A stretch of DNA of 64,000 nucleotides, from contig NZ_WHNX01000014.1 in the NCBI RefSeq assembly GCF_009362815.1, positions 21,547 through 85,546 of the forward strand, in the 5' to 3' direction. The stretch is from Alkalibaculum sporogenes (GTDB lineage: Bacteria; Bacillota; Clostridia; Eubacteriales; Alkalibacteraceae). The position numbers were made by a program, and so were the translations under genes. Of this stretch, positions 25,847-34,861 are shown in pieces (positions within the stretch are counted from its first letter, which is position 1; every line of letters starts with the position of its first letter). Under the pieces are notes generated by a model. That model saw only the letters and a list, made by a program, of their open reading frames with translations, was not told the DNA's origin and made no database searches.

Positions 25847-27757
25847 TTGCATATTAAGGAAAAAAAGCATAAGATCAAAGATTTGATTACTATCATTGCT
25901 ACTGCACTAGCTGTAATATTGGCAACATTTCATATCTATACTGGGGTAGCAGGTCTAATGTATACATATATACAAAGGGGTATTCATTTAGGACTTATTT
26001 TGATTATCACAATCCTTGGCTATTTAAATAAAGAAGAAAAAAGTCAGTTGTTTAATGTATGTATGTTACTAGCGACAATTATTTCATTCGCTTATTTATT
26101 TCTTAATATGGACTATATTTTAACTCGTTTGTGGGGGGCTCCATTAACCTATTTAGATGTTGTTACTGGCGTATTACTTTTTGCCGTTGTTTTAATTATG
26201 GGCATAAGAATTATTGGTTGGGCTTTACCCATTGTTATGCTTTTGTCTGTAGGGTATGGCTTTTTTGGTCAATACCTTAGTGGTATATTTCAACATGGTG
26301 GGTATTCTTGGAGATTTATGCTTGAACTAACTACCTGGAGCGAGATGGGTATTTTTTCACAGCCATTAGGTGTTTCGGCAACTTATTTATATATGTTTGT
26401 TCTGTTTGGTGCGTTGATTGATAAGATGGGTACAGGCTCTACATTGATGGATTTAGCTAAGATTTTAGCAGGTAGGCAAAAAGGGGGACCAGCAAAAGTC
26501 GCTATTTTTTCAAGTGCTATGATGGGAACTATTTCGGGTAGTCCAACGGCTAACGTTCTTACAACGGGTACTTTCACTATACCACTAATGGTAAAGCTTG
26601 GATTTGAAAAGGCATATGCGGGAGCTGTAGAAGCAGTTGCATCAACAGGCGGTATGATTCTTCCTCCTGTAATGGGTGTACTAGCCTTTGCAATGGTGGA
26701 CTACTCTGGTATTCCATATTTTAATATTGTTAAAAGTGCTGCAATTCCTGCGATTTTATACTTTCTTGCTGTCTTTACTACTATCCATCTTCATGCACAT
26801 AAACTAGATATGAAAATATTAGACATATCTAATATGAGCTCAGCAACTACACTCTTAAAAGATCAGTGGTGTACGCTAATTCCAATATTAATTTTAACAG
26901 TACCACTTATAATGGGATATACCCCTTTGTTGACCGTGAGTTGGGCAATATTATTATTAGTACCTATTAGTTTTTTGAATCGAGATAGTTCTAGATGGTT
27001 AACCCCTAAGAGATTAGTAACTGCTTTTACTGATGCTGCACGTAACATTGCAATGGTAGCGATTCCTTGTACATTAGCAGGAATTGTTGCAGGAGTGTTA
27101 GGGGTAACTGGTGTAGGTGTCCGTTTATCAAGCGTTCTTTTGGAAATTGCCAATGGTAATTTGCTTATTTTACTTATTCTTGTAGCTTTCATTACCCTGA
27201 TAATGGGTACGGGATTACCATCCTTGTTAGCGTATTTAATTCAGATTCCAGTCACCATTCCAGCACTTGTGCAAATGGGGATTCCAACAATAGGAGCACA
27301 TTTATTTGTAGTTTATTATTCTACACTATCTTTTATCACTCCACCAATAGGAGCATCACTCTATGCAGCTATGGCTATCTCTAAAGCTTCCCTGAGTAAG
27401 ATCGGAAAAGAAGCAGTACTCGTCGGCATGGCAGCTTTTTTAATTCCCTTCATGTTCGTCTATAATCCTGCACTCTTGCTTTTAGAAAGCTTTAGTCTTA
27501 AAACGATACACATAATTTTGACATCAGTTTTAGGTGTTGTATTATTATCAATCTGTAATGAAGGGTTTTTATTTCAAAGATTATCTTGGTTTGTAAGACT
27601 TATTTTTGGAGCAGCAGCTTTAGCTTTAATTAGTCCCAATAGTATAGTAGGCATGATTACTATTCCAATAATTATTATCATGACTTTAAATTTAAAAAGG
27701 TTAGCTATCATCTCCGTAACAAAAGTAGAATTTAAAAAAAGTAATAGTTTTGAGTAA
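25847..27757 (+). CDS. TRAP transporter fused permease (TAXI type)
   Basis: A 636-residue membrane protein joining the small (DctQ-like) and large (DctM-like) TRAP subunits, as is typical of TAXI-TRAP systems. N-terminal helices (residues 15-120) precede the DctM core with FGALIDKMGTGSTLMDLAK, GTISGSPTANVLTTGTFTIP, ASTGGMILPPVMG and SFITPPIGASLYAA. TTG at 25847 is chosen because GGAGG sits eight bases upstream. It works with the periplasmic-type binding lipoprotein encoded next, using an ion gradient for uptake of small organic acids or amino acids. Confidence 0.9.
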   Translation: MHIKEKKHKIKDLITIIATALAVILATFHIYTGVAGLMYTYIQRGIHLGLILIITILGYLNKEEKSQLFNVCMLLATIISFAYLFLNMDYILTRLWGAPLTYLDVVTGVLLFAVVLIMGIRIIGWALPIVMLLSVGYGFFGQYLSGIFQHGGYSWRFMLELTTWSEMGIFSQPLGVSATYLYMFVLFGALIDKMGTGSTLMDLAKILAGRQKGGPAKVAIFSSAMMGTISGSPTANVLTTGTFTIPLMVKLGFEKAYAGAVEAVASTGGMILPPVMGVLAFAMVDYSGIPYFNIVKSAAIPAILYFLAVFTTIHLHAHKLDMKILDISNMSSATTLLKDQWCTLIPILILTVPLIMGYTPLLTVSWAILLLVPISFLNRDSSRWLTPKRLVTAFTDAARNIAMVAIPCTLAGIVAGVLGVTGVGVRLSSVLLEIANGNLLILLILVAFITLIMGTGLPSLLAYLIQIPVTIPALVQMGIPTIGAHLFVVYYSTLSFITPPIGASLYAAMAISKASLSKIGKEAVLVGMAAFLIPFMFVYNPALLLLESFSLKTIHIILTSVLGVVLLSICNEGFLFQRLSWFVRLIFGAAALALISPNSIVGMITIPIIIIMTLNLKRLAIISVTKVEFKKSNSFE

Positions 27758-27834
27758 AGATAGTTGGATGAAGGGAGGAGGTGCGAATATATTAAGAAAG
27801 TATAATTAGATAAAACAAAAGGGGGAAAACAATT

Positions 27835-28815
27835 TTGAAAAAGTATAATATATTTTTGGTTATATTATTATTAAGCCTTTTTGTGTTTACAAGTTGTTCA
27901 AATGATGGAAAGGCTAATGAAGTAAATAGCAATGAAGTTCCTAGAGTTAGAATATTGACCGGACCTTCTGGATTGACTGTACATACTTTGGGAAGTACAT
28001 TATCAGAATTCGTTAAAGATTCATTGCTTATTACAGTTGAACCAGGATCTACAAATGGTAATGTAATGACCGTAAATAGCAAAGAAGCGGAATTTGGTAT
28101 TTCTATGACAACTTCGGTGGTTAATGGTTTTCATGGCACACACTTTTATGAAGATAAAGAAAAGTTAGAAAATATTCGGGTGATAGCCACTTTATGGCAC
28201 CATTATATTTTACCAATTACAAATGATGAAGAATTAAAACATATTAATCAACTCAATGGTACAGAATTTACAGCTGGACCTCCAGGAGGGGATGCAGAAC
28301 CTTTAGCAAAATTATTACTAAGTTATGTTGATTTAACAGAAGAAGATTATACAATTACACCATATAATTTTTCTGAGGCTGCTGAAGCATTAAAAAATCG
28401 CCAAATTGATTTGATGTTTGCTGGATCGCCTATGCCTAATAGTATTCATGAAGATTTGGGAAAGAGCATTGGTGGTCGTTATATAAATATTGGCAAGGAA
28501 AATGCAGAAAAGTTAGTTGAGGATTATGATGGATTATATCTTGTTGAATTAGAAGAAGGCGCATCAGGAGTGACTTTAGATAAACCATATTATACTGCTA
28601 GCTACCGAGCTGTTTTAATTACCCATAAAGATGTATCAGATGAAGATGTCTATGTAATGACAAAGGGGATATATGATAACTTTGAAAGATTGGGCAATGC
28701 CCTTGGTAATATGAGAACATTCCCAATCGAGGATCTAATGAGTGAAGTAGGGGACGTTCCCTATCATAATGGAGCATTACAATACTATCAAGAGGTAGGA
28801 CTTGTTAAATATTAA
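27835..28815 (+). CDS. TAXI-family TRAP solute-binding lipoprotein
   Basis: A 326-residue extracytoplasmic binding protein. The signal peptide ends in the lipobox FVFTSCSN, giving a diacylglyceryl cysteine near residue 20. The mature part has TAXI features: ILTGPSGLTVHTLGSTLSEF, FGISMTTSVVNGFHG, LNGTEFTAGPPGGDAEPLA and MFAGSPMPNSI. The TTG start follows GGGGGAAAA. It delivers substrate to the fused TRAP permease upstream and closes the corrinoid-methyltransferase operon. The ligand is unknown; TAXI proteins often bind glutamate-like or dicarboxylate compounds. Confidence 0.9.
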   Translation: MKKYNIFLVILLLSLFVFTSCSNDGKANEVNSNEVPRVRILTGPSGLTVHTLGSTLSEFVKDSLLITVEPGSTNGNVMTVNSKEAEFGISMTTSVVNGFHGTHFYEDKEKLENIRVIATLWHHYILPITNDEELKHINQLNGTEFTAGPPGGDAEPLAKLLLSYVDLTEEDYTITPYNFSEAAEALKNRQIDLMFAGSPMPNSIHEDLGKSIGGRYINIGKENAEKLVEDYDGLYLVELEEGASGVTLDKPYYTASYRAVLITHKDVSDEDVYVMTKGIYDNFERLGNALGNMRTFPIEDLMSEVGDVPYHNGALQYYQEVGLVKY

Positions 28816-28827
28816 TTATTATTGTAG

Positions 28828-28860
28828 TGGTCGCTGCCCACAGCAACCCAAGACCCAATA
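28828..28860. repeat. Palindromic repeat family B
   Basis: GTGGTCGCTGCCCACAGCAA followed by CCCAAGACCC. It is a slightly mutated copy of the GGTCGCTG/CAGCGACC palindrome also found at 30203, 55141, 60646 and 63901. It lies just after the TAXI gene stop and may serve as a hairpin at the transcript end. Confidence 0.65.
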
Positions 28861-28936
28861 GAATAGAACCGAGAGTTTTTTTGAAAGGAGTGACGATGGA
28901 TAAAATCTTTTGTACTACAAACAGTCAAATGAGAAA

Positions 28937-29043
28937 AGATTCTTCGTCGCTTTGCTCCTCTGAATGACAATAGAAAATGCCCAAGCAACTACCCAGTCAT
29001 CCAGCGAAGCGCGGTGCCCCGTTTATCGGGGTGGGATCTAAGA
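28937..29043. repeat. Palindromic repeat family A copy
   Basis: AGATTCTTCGTCGCTTTGCT and the opposing arm GTCATCCAGCGAAGCGCGG, followed by the nested hairpin CCCCGTTTATCGGGG and GGGATCTAAGACCC. Nearly identical to the copy at 12150-12255. The 28816-29192 gap holds only repeat families B and A plus a short AT-rich promoter region. Confidence 0.8.
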
Positions 29044-29192
29044 CCCAAAAGTTATTCCCAAAAGTACTTGTTAGCAAAGTATTCATCGAGAATGGACACT
29101 AAGATTTCAGATCTTACATTGTTTATAAATACAATTTTTATGGTATAATTTAATTAGTAAGTTTTAATTAATTTCGGAGAAGGTGGTTTCAG

Positions 29193-29480
29193 ATGTTTAC
29201 TGTAAAGGATATTAGAGAATCAATAAATGATATTGTAGTTAATTATCCAATAAAGAAAATATCATTGTTTGGATCATATGCTGATGGCAGTGCAAATGAA
29301 GACAGTGACATTGATTTGCTTGTGGAATTTCTATCTTCCAATGTATCATTATTCATGTTATTTGATATAAAAGATGAAATTGAAAACAAATTGCAAAAAC
29401 AAGTAGATTTAATTCATGCACCTATTGATGAAAATACATTAATCAAGATAAATAAGGTAATTAATATTTATGAACAATAG
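29193..29480 (+). CDS. MNT-type minimal nucleotidyltransferase (antitoxin-like)
   Basis: A 95-residue stand-alone nucleotidyltransferase. LFGSYADGSANEDSDIDLLV contains the GSx10DxD catalytic motif with both metal-binding aspartates. It is the usual partner of HEPN (DUF86) proteins; in MNT-HEPN toxin-antitoxin pairs it neutralises the HEPN RNase, reported to act by AMP addition. GGAGAAGG precedes the ATG. Its stop overlaps the start of a truncated HEPN frame, so the pair is broken and this antitoxin is probably an orphan. Confidence 0.85.
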   Translation: MFTVKDIRESINDIVVNYPIKKISLFGSYADGSANEDSDIDLLVEFLSSNVSLFMLFDIKDEIENKLQKQVDLIHAPIDENTLIKINKVINIYEQ

Positions 29481-29634
29481 AGAATTTCAAATAATAAAAA
29501 AGATACTTTCTGAGATAGTTGTGATAGAGGAAATTGTTGAAGGATTTGCTTTAGAAGGATTTTCAACTGGTAGCATTATAAAGAATCCGTTTCATCGACA
29601 TCAAAAATATCATCGGTTGAATCCACATAATTAG
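29470..29634 (+). pseudogene. Truncated HEPN-domain (DUF86-like) partner of MNT
   Basis: An ATG overlapping the MNT stop opens a frame reading MNNREFQIIKKILSEIVV, typical of the first helix of HEPN partners. After about 38 residues the frame runs antisense into the convergent AbrB-like gene and stops at 29632. The catalytic RxxxxH region is missing. The remnant is inferred from position and first-helix character. Confidence 0.55.
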
Positions 29635-29932
29635 TCGATGCAATTTTTGCAATTGAGTCGGCTTCTTCAATTAGTTTTTCAACGGCAGGTCTAACCTTGC
29701 AATTGATATTCTTAAATTCATCTAATAACTTTTTGCCTGAATAACCTTGCTGTATCAAATCGGCTAATATTTCTTCAGCAAAAGCAGGGTCTTCTTTTTT
29801 TACTGGTGTAAGAATCAACATATTATTCGAGTATATACAGTCAAGTTCTTTATCTAAACCTAAAGCTTCAAAATATTTGGCTGGGATTGTAATCTGCCGT
29901 TTGCTTGAGATATTAATTCGGCGTTTCTCCAT
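29576..29932 (-). CDS. AbrB/MazE-type antitoxin-like regulator
   Basis: A 118-residue protein. The N-terminal swapped-hairpin AbrB domain (RRINISSKRQITIPAKYFEALGL, then NNMLILTPV, residues 2-48) is followed by an acidic helical tail of 70 residues, as in antitoxins that wrap a toxin. The start at 29932 has GGAGG eight bases upstream. No RelE, PIN or MazF-type toxin gene lies next to it. A consensus promoter with a palindrome across the start site (29998-30055) suggests autorepression. It is probably an orphan antitoxin that replaced or interrupted the HEPN gene. Confidence 0.8.
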   Translation of the reverse strand: MEKRRINISSKRQITIPAKYFEALGLDKELDCIYSNNMLILTPVKKEDPAFAEEILADLIQQGYSGKKLLDEFKNINCKVRPAVEKLIEEADSIAKIASTNYVDSTDDIFDVDETDSL

Positions 29933-29997
29933 ATGCGTAACCTCCGCATTTATTTTAGATACTAACATAAGTATATGCTCCTTTCATAAAAATATTC

Positions 29998-30055
29998 AAG
30001 TAAGGAAACCAAGATTCCTTACTTATATTATATGATTCAAAACAAATAATGTCAA
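29998..30055 (-). promoter_or_regulatory. Promoter and autoregulatory palindrome of the AbrB-like gene
   Basis: On the minus strand TTGACA (30055-30050), 17-bp spacer, TATAAT (30032-30027). The palindrome AAGTAAGGAA (29998-30007) / TTCCTTACTT (30015-30024) covers the expected transcription start, a classic repressor-binding position. Confidence 0.75.
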
Positions 30056-30202
30056 ATATATTAAAACGCCATCATTTTATCTCCAAGTATGCTTTTCTAT
30101 ATCGTAGTGGGGGAGAACTATTATCGTCTATGGGAAATAATACATGATAATATATCATTCAAATGGAATTTTTTACAATGATGATCGCTGGTAAATAGTT
30201 AT

Positions 30203-30249
30203 TGTAGGGGGTAGCTGCCCACAGCGACCCGAGACCCAATAGAATCGAC
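30203..30249. repeat. Palindromic repeat family B
   Basis: TAGGGGGTAGCTGCCCACAG, CGACCCGAGACCC and a second half AATCGACCC. It is a mutated copy of the GGTCGCTG/CAGCGACC unit. The rest of the 30056-30428 gap carries no gene. Confidence 0.6.
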
Positions 30250-30374
30250 CCAGTACTGTATTTCGTAATTCTCGTCTGTTATAAATTGACAGATAAAAAA
30301 CTAGATTTGTATCAAAAGGAAATAGATGAAAGAAAAGTAGAAAGTTCACTACAGTGTGTGAATATTATATTATG

Positions 30375-30403
30375 AGGCGCTTAACAGAATAGTGTTAGCG
30401 CCT
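30375..30403 (+). terminator. Hairpin upstream of the DASS transporter gene
   Basis: AGGCGCTTAACA pairs with TGTTAGCGCCT across a 6-base loop, ending 26 bases before the transporter ATG. There is no strong T tract, so it may be a 5'-leader regulatory hairpin rather than a terminator. Confidence 0.5.
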
Positions 30404-30428
30404 TAAATAATAATAGAGGTGAGAATAC

Positions 30429-31823
30429 ATGAAAAGATCTCAGTTAATAGGATTGTTAATATCTATAGCAATTCTAGTAGGGATGCATTTTGTACCAATA
30501 ACTCCATTATTAACTTTTGAAGGAAGAAATACACTGGGGATACTAGCAGTTGTACTTGTACTACTTATAACAGAACCATGGCCTATGGGAGTAACATGTA
30601 TCTTATCTATAGCCTTATTAGTAATTTTTAAAAGTGTCCCTAATATACCTACTGCACTGACAGGTTATACTAATCCTATCGTATTCTTTGTATTAGCGTC
30701 CTTTGGGATATCTACTGCCATTACAAAAGTACCATTGTCTAGACGATTACTAAAATTTCTAATGATGAAATACGGAAAAAACATCGAAAAAATGCTGTTT
30801 GCTTTTATGCTTTGTAGTGCTGTAATTTCATCGGTAATTTCTAATGTGGCATCTACAGCTGTATTTATACCCATTATTATTAATTTTTTAAAGATTTATG
30901 AAGATAAGAAGGATCGATTAAAAACAGGCAAGGCTTTTATGATTGGTTTACCAGTTGCGAGTATGATAGGAGGTATGGCTACGCCGGCAGGTTCATCTCT
31001 TAATCTCATGACTATAGGAGTGCTTGAGGAACTTACAAATACTACTATAACCTTTGTTCAATGGATGTTTTGTGGGATACCTATTGTAATTATTATACTG
31101 CCTCTAGCTTGGCAAATCATTGTTAGAGTATATAGACCAGTAGAAATAAACAGTCGACAGATACATAATTATGTAAATCAGATTATAGTACCATCTAAAA
31201 TGGACGGAAAAGAAAAGTATGTATTGACTCTTTTTATATCAATGTTTATTTTATGGATACTAGGTTCTTGGTTTCCTGCATTAAATATTACATTAGTAAC
31301 TATTGTTGCATTTACACTACTGTTTATTCCTAATTATTCTATACTATCGTGGGAAGAATATTTAAATTCAGTAAGTTGGCCCGCTTTTTTTCTTGTAGCT
31401 AGTGTCATTTCTATTGGAAGTGCTCTAGTAACAAATGGCGTCAGTGATTGGTTAGTAGCAGTAGCATTTCCAAGCACACTGAATTTACCGGTATTTGGGA
31501 TAACTTTTATAGTGGGAATAATGGTATTTTTAATGCTGATTCCTGTCCCAGTAGCTCCAGCCTTGATTCCCATATTAGGAGCACCTTTAGTAGGTTTAGC
31601 AACTAATACAGGAGTAAGTCCAGTGCTTACAGTAATGACTTTAGGTCTTTGTGTTGCAAATTGTTTTTTATTCCCAATAGATACAGTGCCTGTTCTGACT
31701 TATATGACTGGGTATTATAAAATTAACGAAATGCCTAAATCCACAGCTATTATTCAAGTGTTAATTGCTATAGTAGTTGCATTTTGGTTGCCTATAGCTT
31801 TGAGAATTTTAGGTTTTCTGTGA
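30429..31823 (+). CDS. DASS/SLC13-family anion symporter
   Basis: A 464-residue membrane protein of the divalent anion:Na+ symporter family. The N-terminal LTFEGRNTLGILAVVLVLLI TEPWP-type block, SNVASTAVFIPI (the first SNT-type signature), ATPAGSSLNLMTIG, and the repeat-two elements PVPVAPALIPILGAP and CVANCFLFPIDTVP show the two inverted halves. It takes up dicarboxylates or sulfate with sodium. GAGGTG lies upstream. It is a single-gene unit between repeats. A 90-base relic of a second copy of its 5' region is found at 36941. Confidence 0.9.
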   Translation: MKRSQLIGLLISIAILVGMHFVPITPLLTFEGRNTLGILAVVLVLLITEPWPMGVTCILSIALLVIFKSVPNIPTALTGYTNPIVFFVLASFGISTAITKVPLSRRLLKFLMMKYGKNIEKMLFAFMLCSAVISSVISNVASTAVFIPIIINFLKIYEDKKDRLKTGKAFMIGLPVASMIGGMATPAGSSLNLMTIGVLEELTNTTITFVQWMFCGIPIVIIILPLAWQIIVRVYRPVEINSRQIHNYVNQIIVPSKMDGKEKYVLTLFISMFILWILGSWFPALNITLVTIVAFTLLFIPNYSILSWEEYLNSVSWPAFFLVASVISIGSALVTNGVSDWLVAVAFPSTLNLPVFGITFIVGIMVFLMLIPVPVAPALIPILGAPLVGLATNTGVSPVLTVMTLGLCVANCFLFPIDTVPVLTYMTGYYKINEMPKSTAIIQVLIAIVVAFWLPIALRILGFL

Positions 31824-31867
31824 TAACATATTATTCTTGTAGCATGTTGAAGTGACTGAGAGGAGAA

Positions 31868-32214
31868 AGATTCCACGTCGCATCGCTCCTCTGAATGACG
31901 ATTAAAGGAATACGGACAATGGAAAGAACACTGACACAAAAAAAAGACCTGAGTCATCCAGAGCGGAGCGCGGTGCCCCGTTTATCTGGGTGGGATCTAA
32001 GACCCTAGGGGTATTCTCTCATAGGTATTAATTATTAGTGTGTAATAAAGTATTCGCTGAGAGTAAGACAGAGGCATAAGATCCCACGTCGCTGAAGCTC
32101 CTCTGGATGACTGAGAGGAGTCAGATTCTTCGTCACGTTGTTCCTCTGAATGACAGGGAGGGGTGTGTGGTAAGATCCCACGTCGCAAGGCTCCTCTGGA
32201 TGACGGGAGCGTGG
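31868..32214. repeat. Palindromic repeat family A, compound copy
   Basis: Several arms in sequence: TTCCACGTCGCATCGCTCCT, GTCATCCAGAGCGGAGCGCG with the inner hairpin CCCCGTTTATCTGGG, GATCCCACGTCGCTGAAGCT, TTCTTCGTCACGTTGTTCCT and GATCCCACGTCGCAAGGCTC. It fills almost the entire space between the convergent DASS and GGDEF-EAL genes and may work as a bidirectional terminator. Small ORFs inside are spurious. Confidence 0.8.
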
Positions 32215-32215
32215 G

Positions 32216-34534
32216 TTATTTTTTCTTCAAAAATTGATCTTCAAATTCATTAGAGGGTAAGGGTTTACTAATATAATAGCCCTGAATTTCTTCACAGCCT
32301 AGTTCCACTAAAACATCGTATTGTTCTTTGGACTCTACACCTTCTACGATTAAACGATTGTCTAGACTTTCTGATAGTAATAAAAAAAACTTTGTGATAT
32401 TATATGCGTTTTCGTCTTGATGGATATTGTCAATAAATTGTTTTGCTATTTTTATACGGTCAAAAGGAAAATATTTATAGGTACTAAAAGATGAAAATCC
32501 TGTCCCAAAATCGTCAAATGAAATTGAAACACCCATATTTTTTAATTCTTGAAGTGCAGCATATGTATCCTCATTATGGACCATGGCTATGCCTTCTGTT
32601 ATCTCAAGATCTATCCACTTAGGGTTAATATCATATTCATGAAAAAGTTGTTCAATCATGGGCACGAAGTTATCATCCATAAGTTGTTTTGGAGAAATAT
32701 TAATCCCCATAACAAGTTGTAATTGGTACTTATTATTCCAAAGGGAAATTTGTTTTAATGCGTTAATTAACACAAATTTGCCGATTGAAATTATTTGATT
32801 TATCTCTTCAGCAATTGGGATAAACTCTACTGGAGAAATAGATCCTCTTAAGGGATTATTCCACCTGATTAATGCCTCCATACCAATAAGCTTATTCTCA
32901 ACAATATTTAATTGTGGCTGAAAAACTAACTGAAATTCATTTTCATAATCCATATTAGATAACAAATACATAATGTCATTTTTTCTTCTGATTTTTTTGG
33001 ACATATCATTATCATAAATAACAAACTTATTTTGTCCTTGTTCTTTAGCCTCGTACATGGCGAAATCTGCATTATTAATTAAGTCATCGATATTAGTATT
33101 ACAATGACCAAAGGAAATCCCTATGCTCATAGAAATGTTAAATGAAAAGTTATCTATTTGAATAGGCTCAGCTATACTTGCTATGATTTGTTCTGCAAAG
33201 GTATGTATATCATTCATATTTAAAATACCAACTTCACAAACAATCACAAACTCATCGCCACCAAAATGACATAGGGTAGAGTCATTATATCGCACTTGGG
33301 ATAATCTTTTAGAAACCTCAACGAGTACTTGATCTCCTGTTTTATGACCATGCTGATCGTTTATTGATTTGAATTTATTTAAATCAATAAATAGAGCTAC
33401 GATATTAGAAAAACTAGGAAGATTTGAAATGATTTCTTCAGCCTTATTTTTGAAATATCTTCTATTATATAAGTCTGTTAACATATTCTTATTTGACATA
33501 TTATGAAGCAACAGATTTTTGTCTGTTAACTCTTTAGTTCGTTCTTTAATTCTCAGCTCTAGTTCCGCATTTAAATTTGTTTCTTTTTCCAATAAAAATT
33601 CATTTTGTATTGCGAGCTGTATATAATTGCTTGTACTTTTATAAACAAAAATGGACACAGAAAAAAACAAAACATCTGACGTAATAAAGCCATCTTCGTG
33701 AATCAATAAAATTAATATTGGAAGAAAAAGAAATACTTTATTATTCATACCTACATTAGAGTAGTCATAGCGATAAAACTCATTTTGTAATTGTTTGTCA
33801 CTATTTATTACAAAAGCTCCTGCAATTAGTACCATTGAAAGTATATAGAAGGAATCGATTAATGTATTAGGTATATATCGAGAATGAAATTCCAGATAGT
33901 ACCATACTATATCTGTGATTGAATAGAGAACCGTACCTGTTGTCATTAAACGAATAGATAAGGGTATTTTTCCTCCACGTATAGATAGATACCAAATAGT
34001 GATAATTGTAAATATTAAAATATCTAAGATAATATTAATTAATGATATTAATCCAAAATCCAATACTAACTGAATTGTTTGTATATCTCTATTTAGAAAT
34101 AATGCCCAGAGCAAATACAATACTGAAATACAAGAAATAAGAAAATCAATAGTTAATTGAAATTTATTCCATTTTTTAAATTTTTCTACAATATAAAGCA
34201 TTACTGCAATAAAGAATAGTAGATTAGTTACCGTATATATAAGAGTGATAGTAAGACTACTTCCAGGATCAACAAGATTTGCATAATCAAATATTCCCCA
34301 TAAAACTTCAGCAAGAGCATAAAAAAGACAACCAATACTTAAGGATAATCCAAATATTTTGATTATGGACCACGGAATGCCATTAATATATTTGAATATA
34401 AAGATGAATGCAAAAAAAGGTCCAATAGGCGACAAAATATTCCCCAACAAATTTAAGTTAAGAATTGTACAATATAGATATATAAAATAATAAAGAGCCA
34501 GTAGTAATAGAATTGCATTCGATTTTTTGATCAT
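32216..34534 (-). CDS. Membrane-anchored GGDEF-EAL cyclic-di-GMP enzyme
   Basis: A 772-residue protein. About eight transmembrane helices (residues 5-295) form the sensor part. A short coiled coil (ELRIKERTKELTDKN) connects it to a GGDEF domain with intact CHFGGDEFVIVCE and substrate-binding features, so it can be an active diguanylate cyclase. The EAL domain has MEALIRW, LEITEG, SFDDFGTGFSS, IKIAKQF and VEGVES, all consistent with an active phosphodiesterase. Which activity dominates cannot be told. The start at 34534 is preferred over an in-frame GTG at 34540. Monocistronic. Confidence 0.93.
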   Translation of the reverse strand: MIKKSNAILLLLALYYFIYLYCTILNLNLLGNILSPIGPFFAFIFIFKYINGIPWSIIKIFGLSLSIGCLFYALAEVLWGIFDYANLVDPGSSLTITLIYTVTNLLFFIAVMLYIVEKFKKWNKFQLTIDFLISCISVLYLLWALFLNRDIQTIQLVLDFGLISLINIILDILIFTIITIWYLSIRGGKIPLSIRLMTTGTVLYSITDIVWYYLEFHSRYIPNTLIDSFYILSMVLIAGAFVINSDKQLQNEFYRYDYSNVGMNNKVFLFLPILILLIHEDGFITSDVLFFSVSIFVYKSTSNYIQLAIQNEFLLEKETNLNAELELRIKERTKELTDKNLLLHNMSNKNMLTDLYNRRYFKNKAEEIISNLPSFSNIVALFIDLNKFKSINDQHGHKTGDQVLVEVSKRLSQVRYNDSTLCHFGGDEFVIVCEVGILNMNDIHTFAEQIIASIAEPIQIDNFSFNISMSIGISFGHCNTNIDDLINNADFAMYEAKEQGQNKFVIYDNDMSKKIRRKNDIMYLLSNMDYENEFQLVFQPQLNIVENKLIGMEALIRWNNPLRGSISPVEFIPIAEEINQIISIGKFVLINALKQISLWNNKYQLQLVMGINISPKQLMDDNFVPMIEQLFHEYDINPKWIDLEITEGIAMVHNEDTYAALQELKNMGVSISFDDFGTGFSSFSTYKYFPFDRIKIAKQFIDNIHQDENAYNITKFFLLLSESLDNRLIVEGVESKEQYDVLVELGCEEIQGYYISKPLPSNEFEDQFLKKK

Positions 34535-34792
34535 GTTCACCCCATATATTTATATATATATTAATCGGACATTTTCTGATAAAATTAATGAATTAAAGAA
34601 ATATATGAGTTATTCTATTAGTGTAGGATCTTAATATTAATTTAATCTTAAATATTCACACAAAAGTTATTTAAATCGGCAATAGTCACAATATTTATTG
34701 CTTTTCTTTCATTCCGAACACTTTAGGACTCTTAAAATGAACCCATAGGTTCAATTGTCAAGCAAATAATATATTATAAACCAATCTAATGA

Positions 34793-34823
34793 GGCTGTAG
34801 TACTAGATAATTAGTACACAGCC
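34793..34823 (-). terminator. Hairpin downstream of the ABC permease gene
   Basis: GGCTGTAGTACTA pairs with TTAGTACACAGCC across a short loop. It lies 39 bases beyond the ABC permease stop. The T tract on the minus strand is poor. The rest of the 34541-34861 gap is AT-rich without a gene. Confidence 0.5.
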
Positions 34824-34861
34824 CCTTTTAAGTGGTAAAAATAAATCCTAACGTTGACCTC

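Noticed and set aside
31754..32188. Minus-strand small ORFs in the DASS/GGDEF-EAL intergenic space
   Set aside because: They are translations of family A repeat arms; the same peptide fragments (SQSSRGASATWD) appear wherever the repeat occurs.
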